Shown piece by piece: positions 38,390 to 53,443 of a DNA stretch of 64,000 bases. This DNA is from Monosiga brevicollis MX1. Its lineage: Eukaryota; Opisthokonta; Choanoflagellata; Craspedida; Salpingoecidae. A program made the position numbers and the translations under genes. The notes under the pieces are model-generated. The model made no database searches and had not been told where the DNA came from. It saw only the letters and a list, made by a program, of their open reading frames with translations. The DNA is taken from NCBI RefSeq assembly GCF_000002865.3, contig NW_001865039.1, positions 1,082,504 through 1,146,503 on the forward strand. Reading direction: 5' to 3'. Every line of letters starts with the position of its first letter. The first letter of the stretch is position 1.

Positions 38390-40055
38390 TTAGGCGATGC
38401 TTGAGTTTGTTGAGAGCAAGTAGGTGGCCTCAATCTCCTCAGCCTCAGTGTCACTGTTGCGTAAAAGGCAAAGGCATCAAAGATTAAATGAGCATCACAC
38501 GGTTGTGGCGCCACAACAAGCACGTCTTGAAAAGGCAGTGCGTACCGAGCATTCCGGAAGCAACGCGTCTTGAGCTTGGTCAGGCCAAAGGCAAAGAAGA
38601 AGAACACAATGTGCAATGCCGCCATGCCCAGGTACCTGCCAATTGTGTATACACGCAGCACTTGGTGAATAAACGAGACCAACATTTACACACACACACA
38701 CACACATACAGGCCACGCGAATTCTGCACGCACCATCCTGGGGCATCTTGCTTGGTCGTGTCCAGGAAAAAGTACACCCATCGCCCCCCCGACGCACGAA
38801 TGATCCAAGAGTAGATTCCATCTGAATAAAAGAGCAGAGCGTGAGTGGGGTTGGGACTCGCACGCACAATTGGTCCACCCGCCGACCTGCCCACCCGCCT
38901 ATAGCTCATGTGGTGCAATGAACACCCTGTTGGCAGCAGAGCGCTGTGGCGATGAAAACGTACATGTGAGCATCCAGAAAATGACAAAGCTAACGTGGGC
39001 CGGAATGATCGGGATTCGGTTCAGGAAGAGCTCGCCCAGCATAAAGATCATGTTGAAGCCATGGACATTGTACGAGCCTAACAAACCAAACAGGCAGCGT
39101 CATGAATATCAAGCCCGCCGTACAAGCAAATCGGCGGCAAGCATTTCTTCAGCACATCTTCTTAACCCTAAGTTGCTTACCAAAGTTGAGAAACTTTTGG
39201 CAGCAAGCATCGGGGTTGTCATCGCGGTGAGCCACATGCTTGGCCTGAGGATACAACACTCCCCACAAAACGACGTCCACCAGGAATACCATGGTCATGG
39301 CAATCTATCATGAAGGAAATAAAAAAAAAAAGAAAGGAGAAAAAAAATGAGGGCGGCAAACGGCAAATGCACATTTCGGTTCCGAAGCGCTTGGGAATGG
39401 CGATGGGTGCAGAATATGTCAAGGTGGACAGCACTGCGGTAACAGCAAGCGCACCTCAAACATGATGAGGGTTGTGCGATCAAGCAAGCGCGTGCTCGGG
39501 TTTCGTGATACATCATATCCGACCATGCGCGCCGACACGCTTTGGACAGAGGCAAGCTATCCAACAAACGCAAGCAGAAGATTGGTAACAAATAAGCCCG
39601 TGTGACAGTATCGAAGAAATCAGGGCACAAAAGAAAGGTGCACTCGTGCTTGGACAGCGCTCTGACTCTGGAGGGCACGCAACAAACCAAGAAGAATACG
39701 GTCAGAAACGTAAAGTTCCAGACAGTGTAGAAGAGCAGACCCTTCTCACCCTACAGAGGTGAAAAACAAACGGATTTGAGAGAGAAGCTTGGATCATCGC
39801 TATCCATAAGCACCCGAGCAAGCATCGAACCTCTTTGCGCGCCAACAACCAGATGAGAATGCTGCAGCAGTAGGTGAAGATGCCCAGGCGATAAACGAGG
39901 AGTACGGTCGGACTGGCAACATAGGAGAGGGCGAGGTTGGCTGGGGTGCAACGGGCCCAGTGTGTCCAGCCGCGTCGGCCGGCAAAGACAAGGAGGCCAA
40001 TCGCAATCAGGAAGAGCACCACCACGACCACAATCAGGCTCGGTACAATGTACAT
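38390..40055 (-). CDS. Rolling-stone-like multi-pass membrane protein
   Basis: About eight exons from 40055 (MYIVPSLIVVVVVLFLIAIG, first membrane segment) to stop TAA at 38392-38390. Segments in order: LSYVASPTVLLVYRLGIFTY, then GLLFYTVWNFTFLTVFF, DVVLWGVLYPQA, SYNVHGFNMIFMLGELFLNR with IPIIPAHVSFVIFW, WIIRASGGRWVYFFLD and YLGMAALHIVFFFFAFGL. The NxHGxNxxxMLxxLFLNRIPI motif is typical of the Drosophila 'rolling stone' family, whose founder acts in myoblast fusion. The tail SDTEAEEIEATYLLSTNSS is acidic and cytosolic. About six or seven membrane helices are expected. Function in a protist is unknown. Exon borders approximate. Confidence 0.75.
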
Positions 40056-40919
40056 GGCGCTGGTGATGGGCTACTCGAGAACCTCAGTCGACCGTTTGAT
40101 CGCCTCCGCGCTTTGCTTTATGAGCTCCTGTGCGTCATGCAACTGCCCTGCCGTAGCAACTCGCTATCCGCGCGCATGCCAGAGAATGAGAACAAAGACA
40201 CATCCGCTTTCTACCCCGCCCCCTTGCTGCGTCTCCCACCCAATCACCGCCGCAAGTGAACGGGCGAGAGCGGAGCGCGCACTGTCACTCACGAGAAATT
40301 TATGGAAAAAAAAAAAGAGAAAAAATGCTTGAAACGTGTTCGTGTGTGTGTGTGTTGTGTGTGTGCATGTGCATGTGCGTGCACTCTAGTGTGCGTCGCA
40401 TGATAAAATCAAGCACAGGAACCTCTTTCCGCTGCTGTACAATAATTTTTTTTTTTTATGAGGGAAGAGGGGGGCATACGCATCTCGATAGATATTATGG
40501 ATATGGGAATCTGAACACCTTCTCATGTCTGGAGGGTGACCTCGGCAGACGATGCAGCACATGCATCACAATTGTTGCAATGTATTGGTATCGGGCTTTG
40601 GCTGGCGCTGCCATTCTTGTTTCCGGTGCTTTTAGTTCCAGTCCCCATGAAAGACACATGTAACCCAGCATGTCGCGAGGTGCGTGCTATATTACTTATG
40701 GAATGTCAATTGGACGATGTGCGGTCGCGAGAGCCGGATGAGGGCCAACCGGCACGCACAACGTCAATGCAACCAGTCGGATTTGGCACGGACGATCAAC
40801 GCCTGTCGCCAAATGAGCTGCTGCGACCTAGCCTGGAGAAACGTCAACTGAAGAAAAGTAGAATAATGAAACATGGGGTGATGCCACTGATGTGACTGCT
40901 GATCTGCCTGGCAAACTAT
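40056..40919. other. Intergenic region with (TG)n and poly-A/T tracts
   Basis: 860 bases between the rolling-stone-like start and the tyrosine kinase stop. Holds a poly-A run (40305-40326), an impure (TG)n (40340-40385) and a poly-T (40447-40457). An open plus-strand frame at 40536-40895 has no recognisable feature and is not called. Confidence 0.5.
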
Positions 40920-45397
<4,478 letters not shown>

Positions 45398-46490
45398 TGT
45401 GCTGATCGTTCAAAAGCGGGTCAGCCGGATGCAACCGCACCGAGCACGGCGAGGAGGACGAGACCGTTGGCAAAGTCTGAGCGCCCCGACAACACCGCCA
45501 GCGACCAAGGGGGTGGCGGAGGGTGGGTAAGAACTTGGCTGTATAAAGACGCCAGGCACTACCAGAGGGCTGTTGATTGGCTGGTCCCACGCACTCAGGC
45601 TGCACACTTTGATTGCAGGTCAAACGCCGGGCTGAACCTTAAAAAAAATCCTTAAATGTCTTAAGCGTCCATACCAGCCTCGGCGTGCGAGAAACGCCAG
45701 GGTCCAAAGGCTCAGCTCAAGAGTGAGACTCGTTCCAAGAGCTGCAACAGGCCGATTGCTCTGCTGAAAAGGAGTCAACCAATTGGTATTCATACAATGC
45801 ACGCGACGTGCAAGCGGTGCCGTATGGCGGCGGAGCTAAAGGATCAAGAATCAGAGGCTTTGGCCAATCAAATTCTAATGCACTCGGCGACAGCAATGCA
45901 ACTCATGTAGCAGCAAGCCTCGGCCTACAAAATGGTACGCTAATGGCTGAGAGCTGAGACCAATTGCGCCCTGGTTTCCAGGCACGAGCACGACGGCATT
46001 GAGGACCGGCAGGGACAGCAAGAAGGTCCGTGAGCGAGTTGACGCGCGGCACGTTCGCGCAAAACCCAAAACCAAGGAAATATCTGCATTAACCTTTCAA
46101 ACGCCGACATGAAGTTGTTATGTACTGGTTATAAAAGATTCATATTCTCATGTACTAGCTTCTTTAACCCCTTTTTGCCTTCACGTCAACAAACGCTGTG
46201 CTGTGGGCAGCCAGTCTCACAAACCTCAGATTGTTCAACACTATTCAAACCACAACTATAAGCAGTTTATTGAGCAAAAACACCTGAAATCTGCAATAAC
46301 CTTCTTTTCTACTGCATTAGATCCCAAACGGTCACGCCCCCCTTGAGTTCACTCCTCTCAATCATGAAATTCCGGCCTCTGTCACTGCGTTCGCTACTTT
46401 CAGACTGTTTGTCAGATGAATGCGGTGTCTGCTCACTGCTTTCGTGGGCTGTCATCCCGGGTGGCTCAATCAACGGCAAGCAACGGCAGC
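45398..46490. promoter_or_regulatory. Divergent region, tyrosine kinase / QTRT1
   Basis: 1.1 kb between two divergent starts, more AT-rich at 46080-46330 than its surroundings. No repeat, RNA gene or coding exon is identified. An alternative in-frame upstream Met for QTRT1 exists at 46416, which would add a 25-residue Ser/Arg-containing presequence. Confidence 0.45.
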
Positions 46491-48888
46491 ATGGCGGCGG
46501 CGACAGCGGCGCTGAGCGCGGCTGATTTGCCGGCCGGTGCCGTGCGACATGGCCCAGCTCTGGCGTTTCGTATCGTGGCCAAGTGCAGCCGCACCCCTGC
46601 GCGAGCCTCGGAGCTCTATCTGCCCCATAGCACCGTGCACACCCCCATCTTTATGCCCGTCGGCACCCAGGTTGGCGACTCTGCCTGATCGAGCACGTGG
46701 CCCGGTCTCAAAGAGCTCTTTGCATTCGAGGGGCCCGGTGTAGTCGCTGTAATAAAAGGCTGATGCGCTGTTATGCTGCAACCATCATCCCAGGGAACAA
46801 TGAAGGGCCTCACACCTGCCCAATTGGAGAGCCTCAACTGCCAGATTATGCTCTCCAACACCTATCATCTTGGCTCACGTCCGGTCTGTTCTCCTCGCAC
46901 ATGACCTGGACGGGCGGCGTGCTCGTTTGAATGTATTCCTGATGCTGTGCCGTGTTTTGGTTCTTGCGCTGAATTGCAGGGACCAGAGATCATGAAGCAG
47001 GCCGGCGGGCTTCACAAATTTATGAACTGGAAGCGCTCTGTGCTCACGGTACGCTATCCCTTACACGAGCTGGTGTCCCTCTTCTATTTCCTCTGTTTCT
47101 TCCTCTTCCTGCTCGTGCTCCTCTTCCCCTGCCCCTGCCTCTCCCTCTGCCTCTGCCTTCCTGCTCAATTGGGTTGGCATGCAATCGCACAGCCGCCCTT
47201 TGCATGTTCGCTCACACCCGTCGGCACTCGTTTCGCCGTGTTCAGGACTCGGGTGGCTTTCAGATGGTGTCCCTGCTGCATCTGGCTGAAATCACCGAAC
47301 ATGGTGTCAGCTTTCAGTCACCCCACGACGGCTCCCAGATGATGCTGACCCCAGAACATAGCATAGGCTTGCAAAACACCATTGGCGCTGATATTATTAT
47401 GCAGCTGGACGACGTTGTCAGCTCCCTCATTTCTGGTTTGTATCCACGCCCACCAAGCTTGTCAGACCATGCGCCCTCAGCGACATGCGCCGTGTGGGGA
47501 CACGCGCCTACCCTACAAGAGAGCTGAACTCACTCGACATTTGCGCTGTACGCAGGCCCTCGGGTGGAAGAGGCCATGCACCGGTCCATTCGTTGGCTCG
47601 ATCGATGCATTGCGGCCCATGCCCGACCAGAAGAACAAAACCTATTTGCCATCATTCAAGGAGGCCTAGACCTGGAGCTCCGTCGCCAGTGTGTGGACGC
47701 CATGGTTGAGCGCAACACGCCCGGATATGCCATTGGTGGCCTCTCCGGTGGCGAGGAAAAATCTAGTTTCTGGTGCGTTTTGCTGTGCGACATGTACACG
47801 CGGTATCGCGGCCTACAGCACGCACACTTGTCTTACACGACGAGCGTGAAACCCTGGTTGGCAGGCGTGTTGTGAAGGAAACGGCCCGTCTGCTGCCAGA
47901 CGATAAGCCGCGCTACTGCATGGGCGTCGGGTACGTGCTCCCACCCACCACCCCCCGCCACTTTGTCTCCACCACCCCCCGCCACTTTGTCAACCCCCTC
48001 GGGCCTCTGACCTTTTGAATGGTGACTGCTCTTCGTCAGCTATGCCACGGACCTGATTGTGTGCGTGGCGCTCGGTGTGGACATGTTTGATTGCGTGTTT
48101 CCCACTCGCACTGCGGTAAGCAACCCAATGTTCAGGCCCCGCTCGGCTCCAGGAACCCAGCCCATTCTTTAATCTCAACACATCGTGTCTTTTGCTTTGT
48201 TTCCCGCCTGNNNNNNNNNNNNNNNNNNNNNNNNNNNNNNNNNNNNNNNNNNNNNNNNNNNNNNNNNNNNNNNNNNNNNNNNNNNNNNNNNNNNNNNNNN
48301 NNNNNNNNNNNNNNNNNNNNNNNNNNNNNNNNNNNNNNNNNNNNNNNNNNNNNNNNNNNNNNNNNNNNNNNNNNNNNNNNNNNNNNNNNNNNNNNNNNNN
48401 NNNNNNNNNNNNNNNNNNNNNNNNNNNNNNNNNNNNNNNNNNNNNNNNNNNNNNNNNNNNNNNNNNNNNNNNNNNNNNNNNNNNNNNNNNNNNNNNNNNN
48501 NNNNNNNNNNNNNNNNNNNNNNNNNNNNNNNNNNNNNNNNNNNNNNNNNNCCCCCCCCCCCCCCCCCCCCCCCCCCCGGCGATTATCGTTGACATTTTGT
48601 TCTCGGTCTTTCCTTCCTTCCTTCTTTCTTCCGTATTTGCGCTTTGACCCCTTTCTGCTTCCCTGCATTCGACACTTCGTGTCGCTTCCTGATTGCGCTT
48701 CGCAGTTGCGCCTCATGGGCGACGCCCGAGACGCGATCATCGCGGACCGATTTCCAGAATTTGTCATCGACTACATGCAGACGCTTCATCCCGACGGAGC
48801 CTATCCTGACTGGGCGCAAGAAGCCCTCGCCAGCGTGGGCATTCATCTCCAGACCCCCGACTCGACCCCAACCGAGCCAGCAAAGTAG
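46491..48888 (+). CDS. QTRT1: Queuine tRNA-ribosyltransferase catalytic subunit, broken by a gap
   Basis: Replaces guanine at the wobble position of GUN tRNAs with queuine; in animals it works with QTRT2, often at mitochondria. Exon 1 46491..46670 ends PIFMPVGTQ. Next exons: [60 protein letters not shown] with SDII-like [16 protein letters not shown], then [50 protein letters not shown] and [20 protein letters not shown]. The active-site Asp residues ([17 protein letters not shown]) are visible. The 340-base N gap (48211-48550) removes the exon(s) that should carry the zinc ligands CxCxxC and the conserved HN. The last exon resumes [20 protein letters not shown] and ends EPAK at 48888. Confidence 0.93.
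48211..48550. other. Assembly gap (N run)
   Basis: 340 N, immediately followed by 27 C (48551-48577). It falls inside QTRT1 and hides its zinc-binding exon(s). The gap size may be nominal. Confidence 1.
48551..48577 (+). repeat. Poly-C tract at gap edge
   Basis: 27 consecutive C directly abutting the N run, likely the reason sequencing stopped there. Confidence 0.95.
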
Positions 48889-49350
48889 AACACCAACCAA
48901 CGGGAATGAATAATCAGTGCCACTTGTCTCGCACTCTTGAAGAGCGACCAGGCTTACGCTCACTCTCTCCAATTGAGAACTAACAAGCAACAAACAAAAG
49001 AATCCCACATTCAAAGCAAAGTGTAACATAAAAGACATTTCCGTACACACGGCCACCAACGAGGGACAACCTCATTGAGCTCCTTGCATTTTACGGCTCT
49101 CCGCCTCCGTCCTTGTGCCCTCGCCGGCTTTGCTCCCTCCCGGTGCTTCGACTTGAGCTTGACACTGCAGTTGACAGGCAGTGGTTTGATTCCCCGTTGT
49201 TGCTGCATGCAGCGCGAGCGCTGTTGCTGGGTGAGTCGTAGCAGCTGAACGCCAGCCCGTGCAGCACATCGTAGCTGCAGACACAAGGCTCGGGTGGCAG
49301 CGAAGCAAAGCACATCCGGTCCCCCTTGCCTCCGACCGACCAACATCAAA
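48889..49350. other. Intergenic region
   Basis: 460 bases between the QTRT1 stop and the RWDD1 start. No gene is supported; it probably holds the QTRT1 3' UTR and the RWDD1 promoter. Confidence 0.5.
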
Positions 49351-51116
49351 ATGGGTGAGTATCCGGCTCAAGGGCATGCTTGGCCGTCGTCGCCCGATTA
49401 CCCCTGAGGCGCAGAACAAACAGCTTTCGGTCGGTCGGTCGGTCTTACTTGGCGGAGGATACCTCATCATTTCTCCTGTGGTCAGACTACGCACAAGAAC
49501 AAGCTGACGAGCTGACGGCGCTCGAATCCATTTTTATCGATGAGCTAGAGAGTGCGTTGCTGTTCTGAATGCTTGCCCGCCCTTTAGCATCTCGTGTATG
49601 AAACGACTGGCATTGTTAGACACTCATTTTGGCCTGCCACTCCCGCCTGATGGATCCAGTTCTCAAACGTGACCCCATTTGCTACAACATCCACATTGTC
49701 TCGGAAGAGTCACCCTCGGCAGACGACCCGAACTTGACGTGTAGGTCTGGCGGTCATCGATCCTGATAACCATGAGCTTGAGCGCAATCTCATTCCCGGT
49801 GCCTGAAACCTGTTGACGCCACGCATCTGAATATGGGGCGGTGTATGGACAGCCAAAGTGACGCTCAACATCACATACACAGCCACCTATCCCGAGGAAG
49901 GCCCCAATTGGAAGTTGATTGACATGTCCAATATCTCAGATGAATTGGCCACCCGTTTGGATGAAGTCATGTTGACGACGGTGCGCAACCGTCCTTGGTG
50001 TATCCGTGAAGTGCAAATGCCGACCGTTCAACTTGCAACTTGCCATATTCTGACTTGAATGCCTCTTTGTTTGTTGCACATTCTTCTGCACCATCTGAAC
50101 CGCCAGATTGAGGAAAACTTGGGTATGGGCATGGCCTTTGCCATGCAAGCGGCACTCAAGGAGGCGGTCGACGATTACAACGCTGAGAACCGTGATGCCG
50201 CTGTGCGGGAACGTCAAGCTCAGAAGGAAGCTGAAGAGCAAGCTGAACTGGTGAGTTTGTGATGAGTGAGCCACCATTGAGCAAGGCATCCACTTGTTCC
50301 GCCACGCACACGTGGGAGCCCATGTGCGACTGTGTCTGTCTGCTTGTCCTCCTACCTGTCTGTCGGCGTCTGTCTTTGTGTCTCTGTATCCGCCTCCCTC
50401 CCTCCCCCCGCCTGCCACGGTCTCTATCCGAATGACTGTGTAACGAGGTGGCAATGTGATAATTTTTTGAGCGACGGCGCTGCTTTCTGACTCGTGCCGT
50501 ATCGTATAGGAGCGTTTGACAGCAGGTACCCTCCTGACGCCGGAAACCTTTGACGAGTGGAACACAGCTTTTATTGAGGAACAGCGGGCGAAGCGAGACC
50601 AAAAGGCGGCAGAAGCCGAGGGTGCTGAAACTCGCAAACTCACGGGTTAGTAGGCAGGCCAAGGGCTTTGAAAGTCGAGACCCTTGCAGCACTTGATCGA
50701 CCACCTGGCCCTTGATCAATGACATGCTTGCCCTGACGCGTATTCGTGTGGCTTGGCACCGCCGTCTAGGCCGCGAAATATTCGAGCAGTATCGTCGCTC
50801 GGGCAAGACTTACGAGGAAGGCGATGGTAGGTCAAAGCCTCGGCTTTGTTTGTTGATGTTGCCACGAATCAAGCAGTCGTGGTGTATGGCCTTAATGCAC
50901 CTCACTCTGCCGTTGTTGTTTTTTTTGTTTTGTTTTGTTTTTTTGCTGGGGTGCAATGGTCAATGATTCGGTGTGGAACCAGATGGCAAGCCGCTGGGCA
51001 TTGGCGAGGATGAGCCTGCACAAGAGGCCAGTGTCGAGCCGATCGATGTGGCCGTCTTCTCTGGCCTGGACGATCTGGATGACCTGGACCTTGATGAACT
51101 GGACCTGGAGGATTAA
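49351..51116 (+). CDS. RWDD1: RWD-domain protein RWDD1
   Basis: The first coding exon is just ATGG (49351-49354) before GTGAGT, then an acceptor before 49489 gives MDYAQEQADELTALESIFID, matching animal RWDD1 (MTDYGEEQRNELEALESIYP). The RWD domain continues with VTLNITYTATYPEEGPNW, IEENLGMGMAFAMQAALKEA, a charged coiled coil ERQAQKEAEEQAEL, then LLTPETFDEWNTAFIEEQRA and RLFEQYRRSGKTYEEGD. The acidic C-terminus is DDLDDLDLDELDLED with stop TAA at 51114-51116. RWDD1 binds DRG2 as its DFRP2-like partner and stabilises it in the cytosol; that role here is inferred. About eight exons. Confidence 0.9.
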
Positions 51117-51529
51117 TCAAAGCCGCCCTCCCTCTTCCCAAATCAAACCGTGTTTAGAAAATCCATCCAGAGCCTCCTCCCCCCGCCCGTCATGTCATGT
51201 CCGCCATAAAGAAGATGAAGCAATCTTCAAGAGCCAAGACCAGAACAAAGAAGAGAAAAGAACAAAAAGAAAACAAAACAAAGAAAAACGCCTCCTCACA
51301 CACACTCACACACACACACACACACACACACACGCTCGAGTCCTCCAAAACACACACACACACACACACAAAGCAAGAATTGCAATCTTCAAAAAGAACA
51401 AAAGAGGAACATCGCGTGTAAGCGGAAAAAAGCAAGCAAGTAAGCCAAATCCCTTTCTTTCCCTTTCCCTTTCCCTTTCCCTCTCTCTCTCTCTCGTGTG
51501 CAGTTTTCGATCGGGCATCACCAAGTGTC
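51117..51529. repeat. (CA)n microsatellites and (CCCTTT)n tract
   Basis: Intergenic. Two (CA)n blocks (about 51298-51332 and 51351-51371), then a CCCTTT tandem (about 51451-51480) running into (CT)n (51481-51496) 35 bases upstream of the GPx ATG. Frames across them are not coding. Confidence 0.9.
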
Positions 51530-52530
51530 ATGAAGTCGAACCGAGCGGTCGCCCCGGTGGCGGCCTGCCTCCTGGCTTTCTGCCTGGCGGTCAACGGCTT
51601 TGGGCTCTTTGATTTTAAGAACCTGGTCGACATTGAGGGCCATGTTGTGGACCTCGATCGCTACGCGGGCAACGTGACCCTCGTCATCAATGTCGCGTAC
51701 GGCCTCGCACCCCGCCTCCATCCCTTGCTTGACCAAAGAGATTAAATTTTGTCGATCGCTCGACCTTGTCATCGTCTTCTTCCTCATGGCGCTGCCCACG
51801 GTCCCCTGGCCTTGCAGGTCTTTCTGAGGCGAGACCAAAATGAGCTACGAAGGCATGTCGAAGCTCTACACGCGCTACGCGCACCAACCGTTCACCATTC
51901 TTGCTTTTCCCTGCAATCAGTATGACAAGCAAGAGCCCAAGAGCAACGCCAACATTGAAAAGTTTGTGCGTGGCAACGGCACCCACCATTGTGGCCTGGT
52001 TTACTGCGATTGGACTGGTTACTTCCCGTACCCGCTCTTTGCCAAAACCAATGTCAAGGTCAGCCCTGCTGCCGTATTTTGATGAAACGAACGATCGCGT
52101 GGTGCCCTTGTGTTGGCACCTGTGTGGCTTTTCCTATTTCCCGCGCTTGAGTGACCTCAGCCATCGCTCACCAATCCTGGCCCTGCCCCGCAGCCCTCCT
52201 GGTGCACCGAAAGCAATTCTTCATGCACGGCGAGCAGCAGCGACTGCTGCCCCAACAACCAAATCGTTTGGGAGTGGCTGTACAACAATGTCACCCAACA
52301 AGATGCTCCGCGTTGGAACTTTGCCGGCAAACATCTCTTTGACAAGTGCGGCTTTTCCCGTCCCACCGCTCACCCACTTTGCCGTCAGAATTGACCCGCT
52401 CACCTGTGTTTGCTTGGTGCCCGCCATGCCTTGCAGGTGTGGAAACCACATCAAGTATGTCAACGATGAGACCGTTGATCCATACAGCCTGTCGCCCGAC
52501 ATTGATCAACTCTTGAACCAGACGTGCTGA
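51530..52530 (+). CDS. Secreted glutathione peroxidase, selenoprotein (in-frame TGA)
   Basis: Exons 51530..51696, 51818..52058, 52194..52345, 52437..52530; all phases agree; 217 aa counting Sec. Signal peptide VAACLLAFCLAVNGFG. Reduces peroxides with glutathione or thioredoxin. Across intron 1 the protein reads LVINVASF, then TGA (51825-51827), then GETKMSYEGMSKLYTRY, exactly the GPx NVAS-x-U-G-x-T active site, so the TGA should encode selenocysteine. The rest of the catalytic set is present: FPCNQYDKQEP (Gln) and RWNFAGKHLF (Trp, Asn). An unusual Cys-rich segment (SWCTESNSSCTASSSDCC) lies before QIVWEWLYNN. It ends CGNHIKYVNDETVDPYSLSP...NQTC and TGA stop. A SECIS-like hairpin lies 56 bases after the stop. 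Gene finders that read TGA as stop will split it. Confidence 0.9.
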
Positions 52531-52585
52531 GTGCAGACCGTCTTGCATCTTTGTGGCAAACTGCCACTGGCCTATTTGAAGAGGA

Positions 52586-52651
52586 CCAGCCCTTGTGAAG
52601 CTGCGTTGTGAAACCTTGCGGTACAACGTCGGTCGATTTAGCCAGGGCTCA
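52586..52651 (+). promoter_or_regulatory. Candidate SECIS element in GPx 3' UTR
   Basis: Hand-folded hairpin. Basal helix AGCCCT (52588-52593) pairs with AGGGCT (52644-52649). The 5' core GTGA (52595-52598) faces CGAT (52634-52637), the SECIS quartet with its tandem G-A. Helix II CTGCGTTGT (52601-52609) pairs with ACAACGTCGG (52623-52632), one bulge. The apical loop begins GAAA (52610-52613) and has a CC/GG mini-stem, as in form II SECIS. The spacing from core to AAA (12 nt) is typical. No folding program was run. Confidence 0.75.
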
Positions 52652-53152
52652 GCTCAACACGTGATGAGGTAGCCCTTTTTGGAAGACGAAGAACGGCGTC
52701 ATTCAAAAAATCCTCAGCCCACGTGTTGCTGAACCTGGTGGCTGCTTTCCTCAGACAACAGCATTGGCATGCCCATGAAGATCCTTCCCTCCCTCAACTT
52801 GCCTGCCGACTCGCTATGTGCGTGCGTCGATATCTTTCGTGCGTTGCCACTCGGGTCGCTCTGCGAGCTGAATTGAGGCTTTGTTGAAACACTACTCAAG
52901 CCACCCGTCGGCGGCCAGCAACATTGATCACAGCGCCTTGCTGACTTGCTTTGCCACGTGCTCCAACGCAAACTCTACCTAAACCATAAAACACTAATGT
53001 GCCCTGCAAACAAACAAACACAAGACGCTAATACCCAACAACCAAACCGGCCTTTTTGACCACCGCACAGCAGCTCACTCCTCTTGAACATTCGCCCAAG
53101 AGCTGGGAAAACAACCAGTAGGGAAGGCATGGCAAATAGCACCGCGCGCGCA
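52652..53152. other. Convergent intergenic region
   Basis: About 500 bases between the SECIS and the TTC33 stop. Nothing further is recognised. Confidence 0.5.
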
Positions 53153-53409
53153 TCAGGTAAAACCTGGTGTGTGATCTTCACGCCGCTCGGCTCGCTGCGT
53201 CACGTCCTCGCCTGCAGCCTGCCGGCGTGCCTGTGCTTGCTGTACTTTGAGAAGCTCGGCGAGGAGTTCGGTGTGATCGTGTTCAAGTTGCAGCCCATGC
53301 GCCAAGGTTCTTTCTGCTAGAGCAAGCTCGCCAAATATGGCCTGCGCCCGGCCCAGAGTCAAGCGTGCCTCGGGCCAGCCCGGATCTGCCTGCACAGCCT
53401 GGCCATTAC

Positions 53410-53443
<34 letters not shown>

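Noticed and set aside
40536-40895. Plus-strand open frame of 119 codons
   Set aside because: No domain, no clear ATG context and no neighbouring exon; likely chance in GC-moderate sequence.
46416-46490. Longer QTRT1 N-terminus from Met at 46416
   Set aside because: Possible as a targeting presequence, but the ATG at 46491 begins the conserved-length protein; left as an alternative.
51818-51830. TGA after the GPx NVASF as a disabling stop (pseudogene)
   Set aside because: It falls exactly on the Sec position, all splice sites and downstream catalytic residues are intact, and a SECIS-like hairpin follows.
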